DNA of 64,000 nt, taken from NCBI RefSeq assembly GCF_006968745.1, contig NZ_CP030118.1:6530284-6594283 (forward strand), given 5' to 3'. Shown here one piece after another: positions 24,734 through 35,194 of this stretch. Positions within the stretch are counted from its first letter, which is position 1. Every line of letters starts with the position of its first letter. This DNA comes from Brasilonema sennae CENA114. Lineage in GTDB: Bacteria; Cyanobacteriota; Cyanobacteriia; Cyanobacteriales; Nostocaceae. The notes under the pieces were generated by a model. It had not been told where the DNA came from and ran no database searches. It was given only the letters and a program-made list of their open reading frames with translations. Made by a program: the position numbers and the translations under genes.

Positions 24734-25159
24734 ATGAGCATTCGTTTACCAATAATAGCTGCCACCTTGATGGTTACCACCGTTAGTTTAGGTACGGTTT
24801 TTAACGCTTCACCAGCTTCTGCGCGAGACACAATAACTTGTGAAAGTCGTGGTAATGATAGGAATACTTGTGAGGTAGGTAGAGGAAGCAGAGTAAGATT
24901 TGTCAGGCAATTGTCTGATGCTAGTTGTAGAGGAAATTGGGGTTATCGCAGAAACCGTATTTGGGTAAGAAATGGCTGTCGAGCAGAGTTCGCAGTCAGC
25001 GATGCTGCAAAGCAGCGGCTACGCGAACGCCAAGACGGCAGATACGACATAAATGACAGATATAATGACGGATACGGCGGAAATGACAGATATAATAACG
25101 GCGGATACGGCGGATACGGCGGAAATGACAGATATAATAACGGCGGATACCGTAGATAA
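24734..25159 (+). CDS. Secreted DUF3011 protein
   Basis: 141 aa. Signal peptide at residues 1-30 (cleavage after SASA-like ASPASA). DUF3011 pattern follows: TCESRG, RNTCEVG, VRQLSDASCRGNWGY, IWVRNGCRAEF, with the paired Cys. The C-terminal 45 residues are Asn/Asp/Gly/Tyr-rich repeats (GGNDRYNNGGYGG). Residues AAKQRLRERQ derive from a GC-rich repeat module (25001-25032) between the two parts. Periplasmic or cell-surface protein of unknown role. Confidence 0.85.
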   Translation: MSIRLPIIAATLMVTTVSLGTVFNASPASARDTITCESRGNDRNTCEVGRGSRVRFVRQLSDASCRGNWGYRRNRIWVRNGCRAEFAVSDAAKQRLRERQDGRYDINDRYNDGYGGNDRYNNGGYGGYGGNDRYNNGGYRR

Positions 25160-25713
25160 GCGAATCTAGCGGGATTTTGGAGAGTTAATTAAGACTCGAT
25201 ATTCTATAAGACCCGGATAAACACTTATCAAAAACGAAGAACCGCGGTCTAAAGAACGGAATACAGCACTACGTGCTTGTTCCTCCGAGGCTTCCACACT
25301 CCCGCGTGTCCGGATGAGTTCCAAAAATCGTATGCTGCGGTGGTTGCGGCTATGTTTCCACACGCTTAAGGTACCCTACTGCGTAGGTTGTGCTCCCAAG
25401 TCTTCTAGGATCCTTACTAGACGCTTGTTTCGTCCTGTGTCTCCTAAATATGCCTGTTTTAATTCAACTGAAGCGCATTTTTCCATGATGCACTATTACC
25501 CGCAAATATTCTCTTCTCTCAAAAACTATACCTATCAATGTTTTTGGCATATTTTAACGGCGTTGTATAAATGTTGAGAAAGATGCGGGTAATGGATAGC
25601 CCATTGGGAGAGGGGGTTGGGGGTGAGGGCGTTTCATCTTGCATAAGTCTTTTTCTACAACTAATTGATTTGACCAAGGTTATCTTTATCTTTTTGTAGA
25701 CATTTATCAGTTA
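25160..25713. other. Intergenic region with transposase relics
   Basis: 554 bases without an intact gene. It holds the IS4-type relic at 25376-25486. On the minus strand 25200-25320 is an unassigned GC-balanced stretch (coding for RGSVEASEEQARSAVFRSLD in one frame) that may be an end of an insertion sequence; I could not assign it. Confidence 0.55.
25376..25486 (-). pseudogene. N-terminal fragment of an IS4/Tn5-type transposase
   Basis: Starts with ATG and reads MEKCASVELKQAYLGDTGRN, then KRLVRILEDLGAQPTQ and a TAG stop, the N-terminal DNA-binding domain (Tnp_DNA_bind) of Tn5-like IS4 transposases. The catalytic domain is absent. Confidence 0.65.
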
Positions 25714-26301
25714 TCACTGTTCATTGGTTTTATCTTCTTCTAGCTTTCTGATTTCTACTTGCACCTGTTGTGCAATTTGCAAAGCATCATCAACTCGTTG
25801 TGCGTATTCTCTCGCCTCATGGCTGAATTTTATGCCTTGCATAGCAGTGACATTGCTCTCCAAAAGTTCCATATTTCGAGTAATAAATTCCTTATTTTTC
25901 CTCAAAATACGCTCTGTTTTTAACGCACAAACTAAATTGGCTCTTGTGATTTTTAAAACGTCAATGGCTTTTTCTCTATCAGTTAAACTGACTCCTTGGT
26001 TTCCAGCCGCTTCTAGCTGGTCATTAATATCTATTGCTTTTAACACTGCATTATAACCATCAATTTGTCTGAGAATATTTCTCTGACGTTCTCTAAACCA
26101 TTTCCACTTAACTAAGTAAGCAATTGGAATTAATCCCCAGCCAAAAAACAATATTTGCTCTGTATACGCGCCTAAAAGTAATAAGGGAGCCTTACCTGGG
26201 TATTTTAATGTTTCATGAGCTTTCAAATCTCTACGACCCAGACCAGCTATTTGTTTTAAGTCGTCTTGTGTAATATATAAACCTTGTAAATCAGGTTGCA
26301 T
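25714..26301 (-). CDS. Two-TM-like protein, paralogue of the gene at 17362
   Basis: 195 aa from the ATG at 26301, chosen because the protein then begins MQPDL like its paralogue at 17362; the frame allows 18 more residues upstream. One clear hydrophobic stretch (about 38-62), then a helical domain with LTDREKAIDVLK, ALKTERILRKNKE and AREYAQRVDDALQIA. Function unknown. Downstream tail KLEEDKTNEQ is charged. Confidence 0.7.
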   Translation of the reverse strand: MQPDLQGLYITQDDLKQIAGLGRRDLKAHETLKYPGKAPLLLLGAYTEQILFFGWGLIPIAYLVKWKWFRERQRNILRQIDGYNAVLKAIDINDQLEAAGNQGVSLTDREKAIDVLKITRANLVCALKTERILRKNKEFITRNMELLESNVTAMQGIKFSHEAREYAQRVDDALQIAQQVQVEIRKLEEDKTNEQ

Positions 26302-26355
26302 AACTGTGTATAACTTCAAATCGTATGATTTTGCCGTGTTTTTGTGATACCTCAT

Positions 26356-26731
26356 TTTGGCGAAGGTATCATTTTTAGGATGACTTAATTTTATGCCACC
26401 CCTTTAGGGCGATCGCGAAGCGGGCGCTCTGCGCCATCGCGCTTTAAATGAGCGAGGAAACTCCCGTGTTGTTAGAATTAAGAACACAACACCGAATTTT
26501 TGGAGCCATGACAGCCACAACTGCTCAACCCCTCACTTTAGAGGAATTTCTGAAGCTCCCACCAAACAAATTGGAACAACTTCTTTTCAACAGGTCGTTT
26601 CGCAAAGAAGTTAATCACAACTTGACGACTACAGTGTGCGCATCCTGCTAGATAATCCCGCGTCCACCCCTTAAGTTTAAATGCTTGCTCTGACTGCTGA
26701 CGCCTCTATTCTGCTGTATTATTGTGTTCTT
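26356..26731. other. Intergenic region with Uma2 relic
   Basis: Contains GC-rich repeat modules (GGGCGATCGCGAAGCGGGCGC near 26408) and the truncated Uma2 gene listed separately. No other gene seen. Confidence 0.5.
26508..26651 (+). pseudogene. 5' fragment of a Uma2 family gene
   Basis: MTATTAQPLTLEEFLKLPP is the standard N-terminus of cyanobacterial Uma2 (DUF820) proteins. After about 24 residues the sequence loses similarity and stops; the nuclease core is missing. Confidence 0.55.
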
Positions 26732-28213
26732 TTATGTTTTAGCTTTTATCTTCAATCGCAATTCATCTTTAATCCGATTGAGAATTGAACCTTCATCAAG
26801 GGTTGCCAAAATTTGACTAATCACAGCTTTAGGACCATTCGGTCCCCAATTTGCCCCATTGGCTAAATATGCTTTGGTCACATACCCAAGACCATAGCAA
26901 GAAACGCCTGCTACACCCGCTTGAGTTAGTGCTACTGACACATAGGCACCCAAGGAAGCACCCCCAGTCGCAGGTGCAGACAGACCAAGTAATGTTTTGA
27001 GTGAACTCAAGCCCAAATTTGCCAATAATTCGCTAGCACTGATACCACCCATACTCAAGGCAATTCTTTGTAATAATTTTACGGCTCCGGTTTCGGTCAT
27101 GGGAATGCCATAAAGTTTTGATAAGCCTAGAATCAGGATAATGTCTATCACCGCACCAGCAAGAACATCTACTAGCATGACAGGATTGAAGGCGATCGCC
27201 ATTGCTTTGGTCATCGTCGCTTTCCAAATCAACTGATTGGCACTGATATCTCGAATCTTAAGTTTTCGCTGCACCAACTGCTCATTAACGTTGTCAGCAT
27301 AAAGCATTGTGTTGAGGGCGACCAAAGCTTTGCCTTCACGATGTAGAATTTCCAAAATTTTCAGCTTCAGTTCTTCAACTTGGGCTTCTCCTGTACTGAG
27401 CTGCACACCCCTGGTACCATCGGGACGATGAACCATTCTCCTCACCAATGGCGATGCTGCAGCCATCACAATTTCATCAGGTGAAAGTAATTCTCGTACC
27501 CTTTCATCCCGAATTTTTTCGTAAATTGCCATGCGATCTGCTTCAGGATACTGGTCTGTTTTGTTAAACACCAGCAAAATAGGTTTACCCGCTTCCCGCA
27601 ATTGGGAAAGTGCATCATGTTCAACTTTCGTCATATCGCCAGCAACGACAAACAAAATCAAATCCGCCTGTTTTGCGATCTGTTGTGCTAGTGTGGCGCG
27701 GGTTTCACCATTAACTTCGTCTAATCCTGGGGTATCAATCAATTCCACTTGAGATTGACCACTTCCCGGTAGAGTCACTCGCAAAGCACGTTGTGTTTCC
27801 CCAATCTCTTCTTCTGTGATAGTCCAATTTGCTGTTTGAGAATTGCGCGTGACACCATGCAAGGGACCAGTTTCAAATACTGGTTGCCCTACCAAAGCAT
27901 TGAGTAGAGATGATTTGCCTCGTCCCACCATACCAAAGGCGGCTATCTGAACTACCATGCGTTCTAATTTCAACAGCATTGTTTCCAAATCGCCAATTTG
28001 CATCTCCAGTCCGTCTTTTTCCTCTTGAGTCAGATCAAGCTTATCTACCAAATTTCGCAGTGCGGTTCGCGCTTGTTTATAGTTGAGTTCTGCTTGAATA
28101 TCTTCAAAAGTAAAAATCGCACTATCTAGCTGTTCGTCCCAATTGAGAGAGTTTTCGCTACTGTTGGGCGAATCATTACGATGTGGCTCGGGTAAGGGTA
28201 ATGTTGGAGTCAT
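26732..28213 (-). CDS. Dynamin/Era-like GTPase with C-terminal DUF697-type membrane region
   Basis: 493 aa from the ATG at 28213 (the frame allows 21 more residues). G1 GMVGRGKSS, G3 DTPG and G4 NKTD are visible in residues 100-250, after an N-terminal helical region. Residues 340-470 contain several hydrophobic segments (PVMLVDVLAGAVIDIILILGL, ASELLANLGLSSLKTLLG, GASLGAYVSVALTQAGVAG) like DUF697. Such GTPases associate with membranes; the precise role is unknown. Confidence 0.85.
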   Translation of the reverse strand: MTPTLPLPEPHRNDSPNSSENSLNWDEQLDSAIFTFEDIQAELNYKQARTALRNLVDKLDLTQEEKDGLEMQIGDLETMLLKLERMVVQIAAFGMVGRGKSSLLNALVGQPVFETGPLHGVTRNSQTANWTITEEEIGETQRALRVTLPGSGQSQVELIDTPGLDEVNGETRATLAQQIAKQADLILFVVAGDMTKVEHDALSQLREAGKPILLVFNKTDQYPEADRMAIYEKIRDERVRELLSPDEIVMAAASPLVRRMVHRPDGTRGVQLSTGEAQVEELKLKILEILHREGKALVALNTMLYADNVNEQLVQRKLKIRDISANQLIWKATMTKAMAIAFNPVMLVDVLAGAVIDIILILGLSKLYGIPMTETGAVKLLQRIALSMGGISASELLANLGLSSLKTLLGLSAPATGGASLGAYVSVALTQAGVAGVSCYGLGYVTKAYLANGANWGPNGPKAVISQILATLDEGSILNRIKDELRLKIKAKT

Positions 28214-28402
28214 ATCTATATTTTTATGTATATCTCGTCTACTATCATGACGTTCATGAAGCGACAACGACCACATCGTGAAAAATGGCAGAATCTACAA
28301 CAGTAAATAGACAGTAGTGATGTTCATCTTTCGTGATGACCCCTTAAAGTCATAAACTGAAAAATGCATGTAGTAGCGTTATAGTTCTTGACGAAATCAC
28401 CT

Positions 28403-29128
28403 GTGCGAAAAATAGTTATTGCCGGTAATTGGAAAATGTTCAAAACCCAGGCAGAATCCCTGGAGTTTTTAAAAGGATTTCTGCCCAGCTTGGGCGAAAC
28501 TCCTCAAGACCGAGAAGTGGTATTGTGCGTCCCCTTCACTGATTTAAGCGTTTTTTCCAAGAGTTTGCATGGAAGTCGTATACAATTGGGGGCGCAAAAT
28601 ATTCACTGGGAAGGGAGTGGAGCCTACACGGGTGAAATTTCTGGACCTATGCTCACCGAGATTGGTGTGCGCTATGTTATTGTCGGTCACAGCGAACGCC
28701 GGCAATACTTTGGTGAAACTGATCACACCGTCAACCTGCGCCTCAAAGCTGCTCAAAAGTTTGGTCTTACGCCTATTCTATGTGTAGGTGAAACCAAACA
28801 ACAACGAGATGCGCTGGAAACAGAATCACTGATTATCAACCAGCTCGAAAAAGACCTTGTGGATATTGATCAGGAGAATTTGGTTATTGCTTATGAACCG
28901 ATTTGGGCGATCGGCACTGGTGACACTTGTGAAACCAAGGAAGCCAATCGTGTCATCGGTATAATTCGCAATCAATTGACCAATCCTAATGTGCCAATTC
29001 AATACGGTGGTTCGGTAAAGCCGAATAATATAGACGAAATCATGGCTCAAAGGGAAATTGACGGCGTTCTGGTGGGAGGAGCAAGTTTAGAACCCGCAAG
29101 TTTCGCCAGACTTGTGAATTATAAGTGA
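28403..29128 (+). CDS. tpiA: Triosephosphate isomerase
   Basis: 241 aa from the GTG at 28403, which gives the standard start MRKIVIAGNWKMFKT. Catalytic Lys in NWKM, His in VGHSERRQYFGE, Glu in AYEPIWAIGTG and the phosphate-binding YGGSVKP are all intact. Interconverts dihydroxyacetone phosphate and glyceraldehyde 3-phosphate in glycolysis and the Calvin cycle. Confidence 0.96.
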   Translation: MRKIVIAGNWKMFKTQAESLEFLKGFLPSLGETPQDREVVLCVPFTDLSVFSKSLHGSRIQLGAQNIHWEGSGAYTGEISGPMLTEIGVRYVIVGHSERRQYFGETDHTVNLRLKAAQKFGLTPILCVGETKQQRDALETESLIINQLEKDLVDIDQENLVIAYEPIWAIGTGDTCETKEANRVIGIIRNQLTNPNVPIQYGGSVKPNNIDEIMAQREIDGVLVGGASLEPASFARLVNYK

Positions 29129-29179
29129 ATGTTCAGTAACCAAAGTCCTCTCGTTCCCTGGCTTCTCTGGTTGCTCTCG

Positions 29180-29302
29180 TTCCCTGGCTGAGCCAGGGAA
29201 TGCATACAGTCAGACTCTGTCTCACGTAAAAATCGCAAAAGTCATTTTGAAATCTGGAGGCGGAGCCTCTAGTCAAGCGTTCCTAGGCTGAGCCTAGGAA
29301 CG
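29180..29302. repeat. Three interspersed palindromes between tpiA and folP
   Basis: 29180-29200 (TTCCCTGGCTGAGCCAGGGAA without its middle base mismatch), 29257-29269 (GAGGCGGAGCCTC) and 29278-29302 (GTTCCTAGGCTGAGCCTAGG core). The first and third share the GGCTGAGCC centre. The first could serve as a tpiA terminator. Confidence 0.7.
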
Positions 29303-29322
29303 AGTTGTAGAGTGCGAATCTT

Positions 29323-30189
29323 ATGACACCCAATTTAATCATTCGAGAACGCTGTTTTGAGTGGGGACAGCGAACATATCTGATGGGGATTCTAAATGTC
29401 ACACCTGACAGTTTCAGTGATGGTGGCGAATTCAATACAGTCACTGCTGCTTTAGCACAAGCACAAGCAATGGTAGCAGGTGGTGTAGATATTATCGATG
29501 TCGGTGGTCAATCAACTCGACCAGGGGCAGAGCAAATCACTCTTGCACAAGAACTTAACCGAGTTCTGCCAGTATTGCAAATACTGCGAAAAGAGATACC
29601 AGTGCCAATTTCTGTAGACACAACAAGGGCAGCTGTTGCCCAGGCTGCTGTAGAAGCAGGTGCAGATATAGTTAATGACATTTCCGGGGGTACCTTAGAC
29701 CCAGAAATGTTACTGACAGTGGCAAGGATGAATGTGCCTATTATATTAATGCACATCCGGGGAAACCCGCAAACAATGCAACAATTCACTGATTATCAAG
29801 ATTTGATGGGAGAGATTTATAGTTTTTTGGCAAAGCAAATCGCTGCAGCTATTGCTGTAGGTATTGACGAAAGAAAAATTATCATCGATCCAGGGATTGG
29901 CTTTGCCAAGAACTATGAGCAAAATTTAGAAATTTTGCGCCGCTTACCCCAATTGCGTCAACTTAAGTGTCCTATTTTAGTAGGAGCATCTCGTAAAAGT
30001 TTCATTGGTCGTATTTTAAATCAGCCAGATCCGAAAGCACGAGTCTGGGGAACAGCAGCTGCATGTTGTGCTGCTATCTTTAATGGTGCTGATATCATGC
30101 GAGTTCACGATATTAAAGAAATGCGCGATGTATCATTGGTTGCTGATGCAATTTTCCGACAATCTTCGCAAGTCCAGCCATCAGACTAA
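29323..30189 (+). CDS. folP: Dihydropteroate synthase
   Basis: 288 aa. Signature motifs GILNVTPDSFSDGG, DVGGQSTRPGA and GASRKSFIG are intact, and MHIRGNPQTMQ is the usual substrate loop. Joins p-aminobenzoate to the pterin pyrophosphate in folate synthesis. Its stop overlaps the SPFH gene stop tail to tail by 4 bp. Confidence 0.95.
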   Translation: MTPNLIIRERCFEWGQRTYLMGILNVTPDSFSDGGEFNTVTAALAQAQAMVAGGVDIIDVGGQSTRPGAEQITLAQELNRVLPVLQILRKEIPVPISVDTTRAAVAQAAVEAGADIVNDISGGTLDPEMLLTVARMNVPIILMHIRGNPQTMQQFTDYQDLMGEIYSFLAKQIAAAIAVGIDERKIIIDPGIGFAKNYEQNLEILRRLPQLRQLKCPILVGASRKSFIGRILNQPDPKARVWGTAAACCAAIFNGADIMRVHDIKEMRDVSLVADAIFRQSSQVQPSD

Positions 30190-31025
30190 GTAGAACCATT
30201 TTCACCATTGTTGACATGTTCTTCGCCATATGTCATTTGGGAAATCAAATCCATCATCTCACCACCTTTGCCTGGATCTACGAACACAACTTTGGCATTC
30301 TCGCTTTCACCCAGTCTGTAGCTGGCATTGATGTAATCTTGAGCCACGAGATAGCGCAGAATTTCCTTACTTTCAGGATTAGAACGTAAAGCTTCAGAAA
30401 TGATCTGCATTGAGGTTTTTGTTCCTTCTGCTTTCTTAATTGCGGCTGCGCGTCGCCCTTCTGCTTCTAAAATCTCAGCACGGCTACTAATTTCAGCAGC
30501 TCGTTGCTCTTCCATTGATTTGCGAACACTTTCAGGTGGTGTAATACTCTGAATATCTACCCGCAGAATTCCAACTCCCCACTGCGCCGTTGTCTCATTC
30601 AACTGAGCCAGCAAGGCAGTGTTCATGCTTGCTCTGGCGGCGTTGGTTTCTTCCAAGGTATTCTGGGCAATGATTTCCCTAAGCGTAGTTGTAGTCAAGT
30701 TTGTTAGTGCTTGCTGCAAGTCGTCAATTTCGTAAAAGCTTTTCTCTATATCTGTGACGCGCCAGTAAACAACTCCATCCACTTCCAAGTAGATATTATC
30801 TCTGGTGATTACATTTTGAGGCTTGATGTCTAAAACTTGCTCTCGGGTCGTGTCCTCCATGACAATTTGATCAAGCAAGGGAACAATAAAGTTGAGTCCT
30901 GGTTTCAGTTTGCGATGATACTGCCCCAAACGTTCAACCAAAGCTTCATTTCCCTGATTAATAAGCTTTGCCGATCCTAATGCATACCCTATAAGCACTA
31001 AGACTATGGCAATAATTGGTTCCAT
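30186..31025 (-). CDS. SPFH/Band 7 (stomatin/prohibitin-like) protein
   Basis: 279 aa. One N-terminal membrane helix (residues 3-20), then the Band 7 domain (VERLGQYHRKLKPGLNFIVPLLDQI to IQSITPP) and a coiled-coil region rich in Ala/Glu (EQRAAEISSRAEILEAEGRRAA). These proteins form ring-like membrane scaffolds. The usual NfeD partner is not adjacent. Confidence 0.9.
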   Translation of the reverse strand: MEPIIAIVLVLIGYALGSAKLINQGNEALVERLGQYHRKLKPGLNFIVPLLDQIVMEDTTREQVLDIKPQNVITRDNIYLEVDGVVYWRVTDIEKSFYEIDDLQQALTNLTTTTLREIIAQNTLEETNAARASMNTALLAQLNETTAQWGVGILRVDIQSITPPESVRKSMEEQRAAEISSRAEILEAEGRRAAAIKKAEGTKTSMQIISEALRSNPESKEILRYLVAQDYINASYRLGESENAKVVFVDPGKGGEMMDLISQMTYGEEHVNNGENGST

Positions 31026-31503
31026 ATATTCTCCTATTTAACATTTGGCGGAATTAGCCCTAAGAACATAGCACTAACACTATGTCCTATCTTCAGTCTA
31101 ATATCCAGAATGTGTAATGTACTTATCACAAGTTGTGGTTCAAGGCAAGACTCTGGTAAAAAATGACATGAAATTAGCGATGAGTTAGCTTTGGACATGG
31201 CTATTAAATCATCAACATAGCTGCGTGTGCAAGTGCTAATTTTGTCATTTACTTTACTAAATAAATAGTATGTCAAGAAAAAGGGGGGTAAGGGAATAGG
31301 GGTATAGGGGAAATTAATTAGTCTTAATGATAAAGTCCAATTTTGGCATAGCAAGTTTTTCGACCATGATCGCAAGGCGCGCCCTACGCCCGAGGCACGA
31401 AGTGCCTCCCCTGAACTTCGTTCAGGGAACCAAGCGTTCGCGTAGCGTGTCCGCAGGACTCAGCTTGGTTGGGCGTATACGGGCGATCACTCAGTGGTTA
31501 AAC
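31026..31503. other. Intergenic region between groEL and the SPFH gene
   Basis: About 480 bases. A few GC-rich repeat modules around 31370-31480 (GAAGTGCCTCCC, GTTCGCGTAGCGTGTCC). A minus-strand open frame of 113 codons at 31034 has no recognisable protein features and is not called. Confidence 0.5.
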
Positions 31504-31526
31504 AAAAAAGGTGGGCAGTGCCCACC
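31504..31526 (-). terminator. groEL terminator built from the GTGGGCACTGC palindrome
   Basis: On the minus strand GGTGGGC-ACT-GCCCACC (31510-31526) is followed by TTTTTTG, an intrinsic terminator 29 bp past the groEL stop. The arm is the same as in the repeat elements at 11645 and 11829. Confidence 0.85.
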
Positions 31527-31554
31527 AAGGGTGACATTTATATGGTCAACAGAA

Positions 31555-33237
<1,683 letters not shown>

Positions 33238-33272
33238 GTTTTATGTACTCTCGTGCGCTTCCAATAGACAAT

Positions 33273-33299
33273 TTAGCACTCACTGGCCAAGAGTGCTAA
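33273..33299. promoter_or_regulatory. CIRCE operator (HrcA-binding) of groEL
   Basis: TTAGCACTC (33273-33281), 9-nt spacer, GAGTGCTAA (33291-33299): a perfect match to the CIRCE inverted repeat. Known role: heat-shock repression by HrcA. Confidence 0.95.
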
Positions 33300-33965
33300 T
33301 CACTTTAAAAAAAGAACTCACTAAATCAGGACTCAGAAGTCAGAATGAGTATAGTAGCGACGCGCAGATCAGTAGGGGGTTTAAATCACCACCATCAATG
33401 GGGGTGGCGACATCGGGTTGGGGCTTTTGCCGTGAGCGTCAGCCGAACGGTTTAAATCCCCTATCCAACGTTTCGACGCAGCTCAATGTTAATTGATTCT
33501 GACTCGGGGTGCGGAGCTATCCAGCGTTCAGCTCCTGAATTCTGACTTCTGGGTTCTTGATCAAATCATCCTTCGGATATATCCTAAGCGCTATGCCTAC
33601 AGCACGGCTACGCCCTGAGGAGGAGAGTGCCTAAGCATTATGAGTGAAATCAAATGCAGCCACTTTGCAGTTAGTTGCCTTGGAACAATTTAGCGCTGCA
33701 TAAGTCCTTGGGGAACTAGTTGAAGTTGTGGACTAAAGACCAGTGACAATTTAAATTTTAAAAGACAAAATAAAAAATAATCTTTCTACTCTACACCCCA
33801 CTCCAGCACAGACGTAAGGTGTTACGCCCTTACTCCGACACTTTATCTTCACAGAATGACTCTATATTAGAAGCAACTTCTTATGAAGTTACAGATAGTT
33901 AGGAAAAAATTCACTAACATACAATTGATGCTTATCGACACTAACACTAATGGTTAAATCGGGAG
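33300..33965. other. Intergenic region upstream of the WecA-type gene
   Basis: 666 bases without a gene. Around 33372-33463 an imperfect inverted repeat (GGGGGTTTAAAT near the left end, GGTTTAAATCCCC near the right) spans about 90 bp, suggesting a small repeat element. Elsewhere there are GC-rich module traces (GCTACGCCCTGAGGAGG). No RNA recognised. Confidence 0.5.
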
Positions 33966-35045
33966 ATGAATATACACAGCTCCCTTCGTTCCCTCGGTAT
34001 TGCTGACCCTAACGGTTCCGGCTGGTTAGCGGTAGTATTTACATTTCTTTTAGCTGGTACTGTCACTTGGCGCTTGATTCCAGCAGTCCGCAAGTTTGCC
34101 CTGCGAGTAGGTTGGGCTGACCAACCGAATGCGCGACGGCTGAACCGAGAACCTTTACCTAATGCAGGAGGTCTAGCTATTTATGCAGGAGTGATTGCTG
34201 CCGTGGTATTAGCCAGTCTCTTACGACCTATAGAACTCGAAAGAGTACTGGCTGAGGTACAGACGATTCTTCTAGGGGGCTCGATACTGGTTCTTGTGGG
34301 CTTTATTGATGACCAATTTGGCTTACCCCCTCTGGTTCGATTGTTAATTCAGATACTGACAGCTTTATTGTTAGTTGCTAATCGTATTACCATTGAATTC
34401 TCTTTTGGAACTCCCATCGACTCGACACTATCAGTAATACTAACAGTATTGTGGGTAGTTGGAATCACAAATGCTATCAACTTAATGGATGGCATGGACG
34501 GTTTGGCGGGAGGAGTAAGCTTTATCACCGCTATAAGTTTATTAGCAGTTTCAGCTCAGGTTCCCAACCGTGCGGCAGCGACGTTAGTTCTAGCAGCATT
34601 GGCAGGGGGGGCGTTGGGCTTCTTGAGCCACAACTTCCACCCTTCGCGGATTATTATGGGTGATGCCGGAGCCTACTTTTTTGGTTATGTACTAGCTGCT
34701 ACAAGTATTTTAGGTAATCTCCAAGCACCCACGGCTGTCTCTCTCCTCGCACCAGTTCTGTTTTTACTGTTGCCAGTGCTCGATACTACTCAAGTGTTTA
34801 TCCGACGCTTGATGGCGGGGAAAAACCCTCTTAGCACCCCAGGGAAAGACCACTTGCACCATCGCTTGTTAGCTTGGGGCTTGTCTCAACGCCATGCTGC
34901 GCTGATTCTTTGGTCAATTGCTTTGATTTGCAACGTGTTGGCAATGAGACTACAAAATATGACTTTGGTACAAATACTTGCCACAACCATTGGGATCATC
35001 GTCTTTCTAAGCTTCATTGTCTTGCAAAGGATACGAACAACTTAG
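33966..35045 (+). CDS. WecA/MraY family glycosyl-1-phosphate transferase
   Basis: 359 aa, about ten membrane helices. Conserved loops: GFIDDQFGLPPLVRL (Asp pair), NAINLMDGMDGLAGG, MGDAGAYFFGYVLA and GKDHLHHRLLAWG. The enzyme moves a sugar phosphate (usually GlcNAc-1-P) from a UDP-sugar onto a polyprenyl phosphate, starting O-antigen or other envelope polysaccharides. The His-rich HLHHR loop points to the WecA branch rather than MraY. Confidence 0.9.
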   Translation: MNIHSSLRSLGIADPNGSGWLAVVFTFLLAGTVTWRLIPAVRKFALRVGWADQPNARRLNREPLPNAGGLAIYAGVIAAVVLASLLRPIELERVLAEVQTILLGGSILVLVGFIDDQFGLPPLVRLLIQILTALLLVANRITIEFSFGTPIDSTLSVILTVLWVVGITNAINLMDGMDGLAGGVSFITAISLLAVSAQVPNRAAATLVLAALAGGALGFLSHNFHPSRIIMGDAGAYFFGYVLAATSILGNLQAPTAVSLLAPVLFLLLPVLDTTQVFIRRLMAGKNPLSTPGKDHLHHRLLAWGLSQRHAALILWSIALICNVLAMRLQNMTLVQILATTIGIIVFLSFIVLQRIRTT

Positions 35046-35194
35046 GGGTTTGAAGCCGCAAGTTAATTTGTAGACAAAGCAACGAGATAGCTACTCATTC
35101 CTGGGTAGCTTTTCTCCTGCCATGCGTTTAATCACATCGCTGAGACTGCTTCAACCGTACTCGTAGGGGAAGAAAGTTCTGTTTTGTCATGGTT

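Noticed and set aside
25314..25577. 87-codon plus-strand frame
   Set aside because: It is antisense to the IS4-type transposase fragment at 25376-25486, which has a clear protein match.
31034..31375. 113-codon minus-strand frame between groEL and the SPFH gene
   Set aside because: No ribosome-binding site, hydropathy pattern or recognisable motif; includes AT-rich leader sequence.
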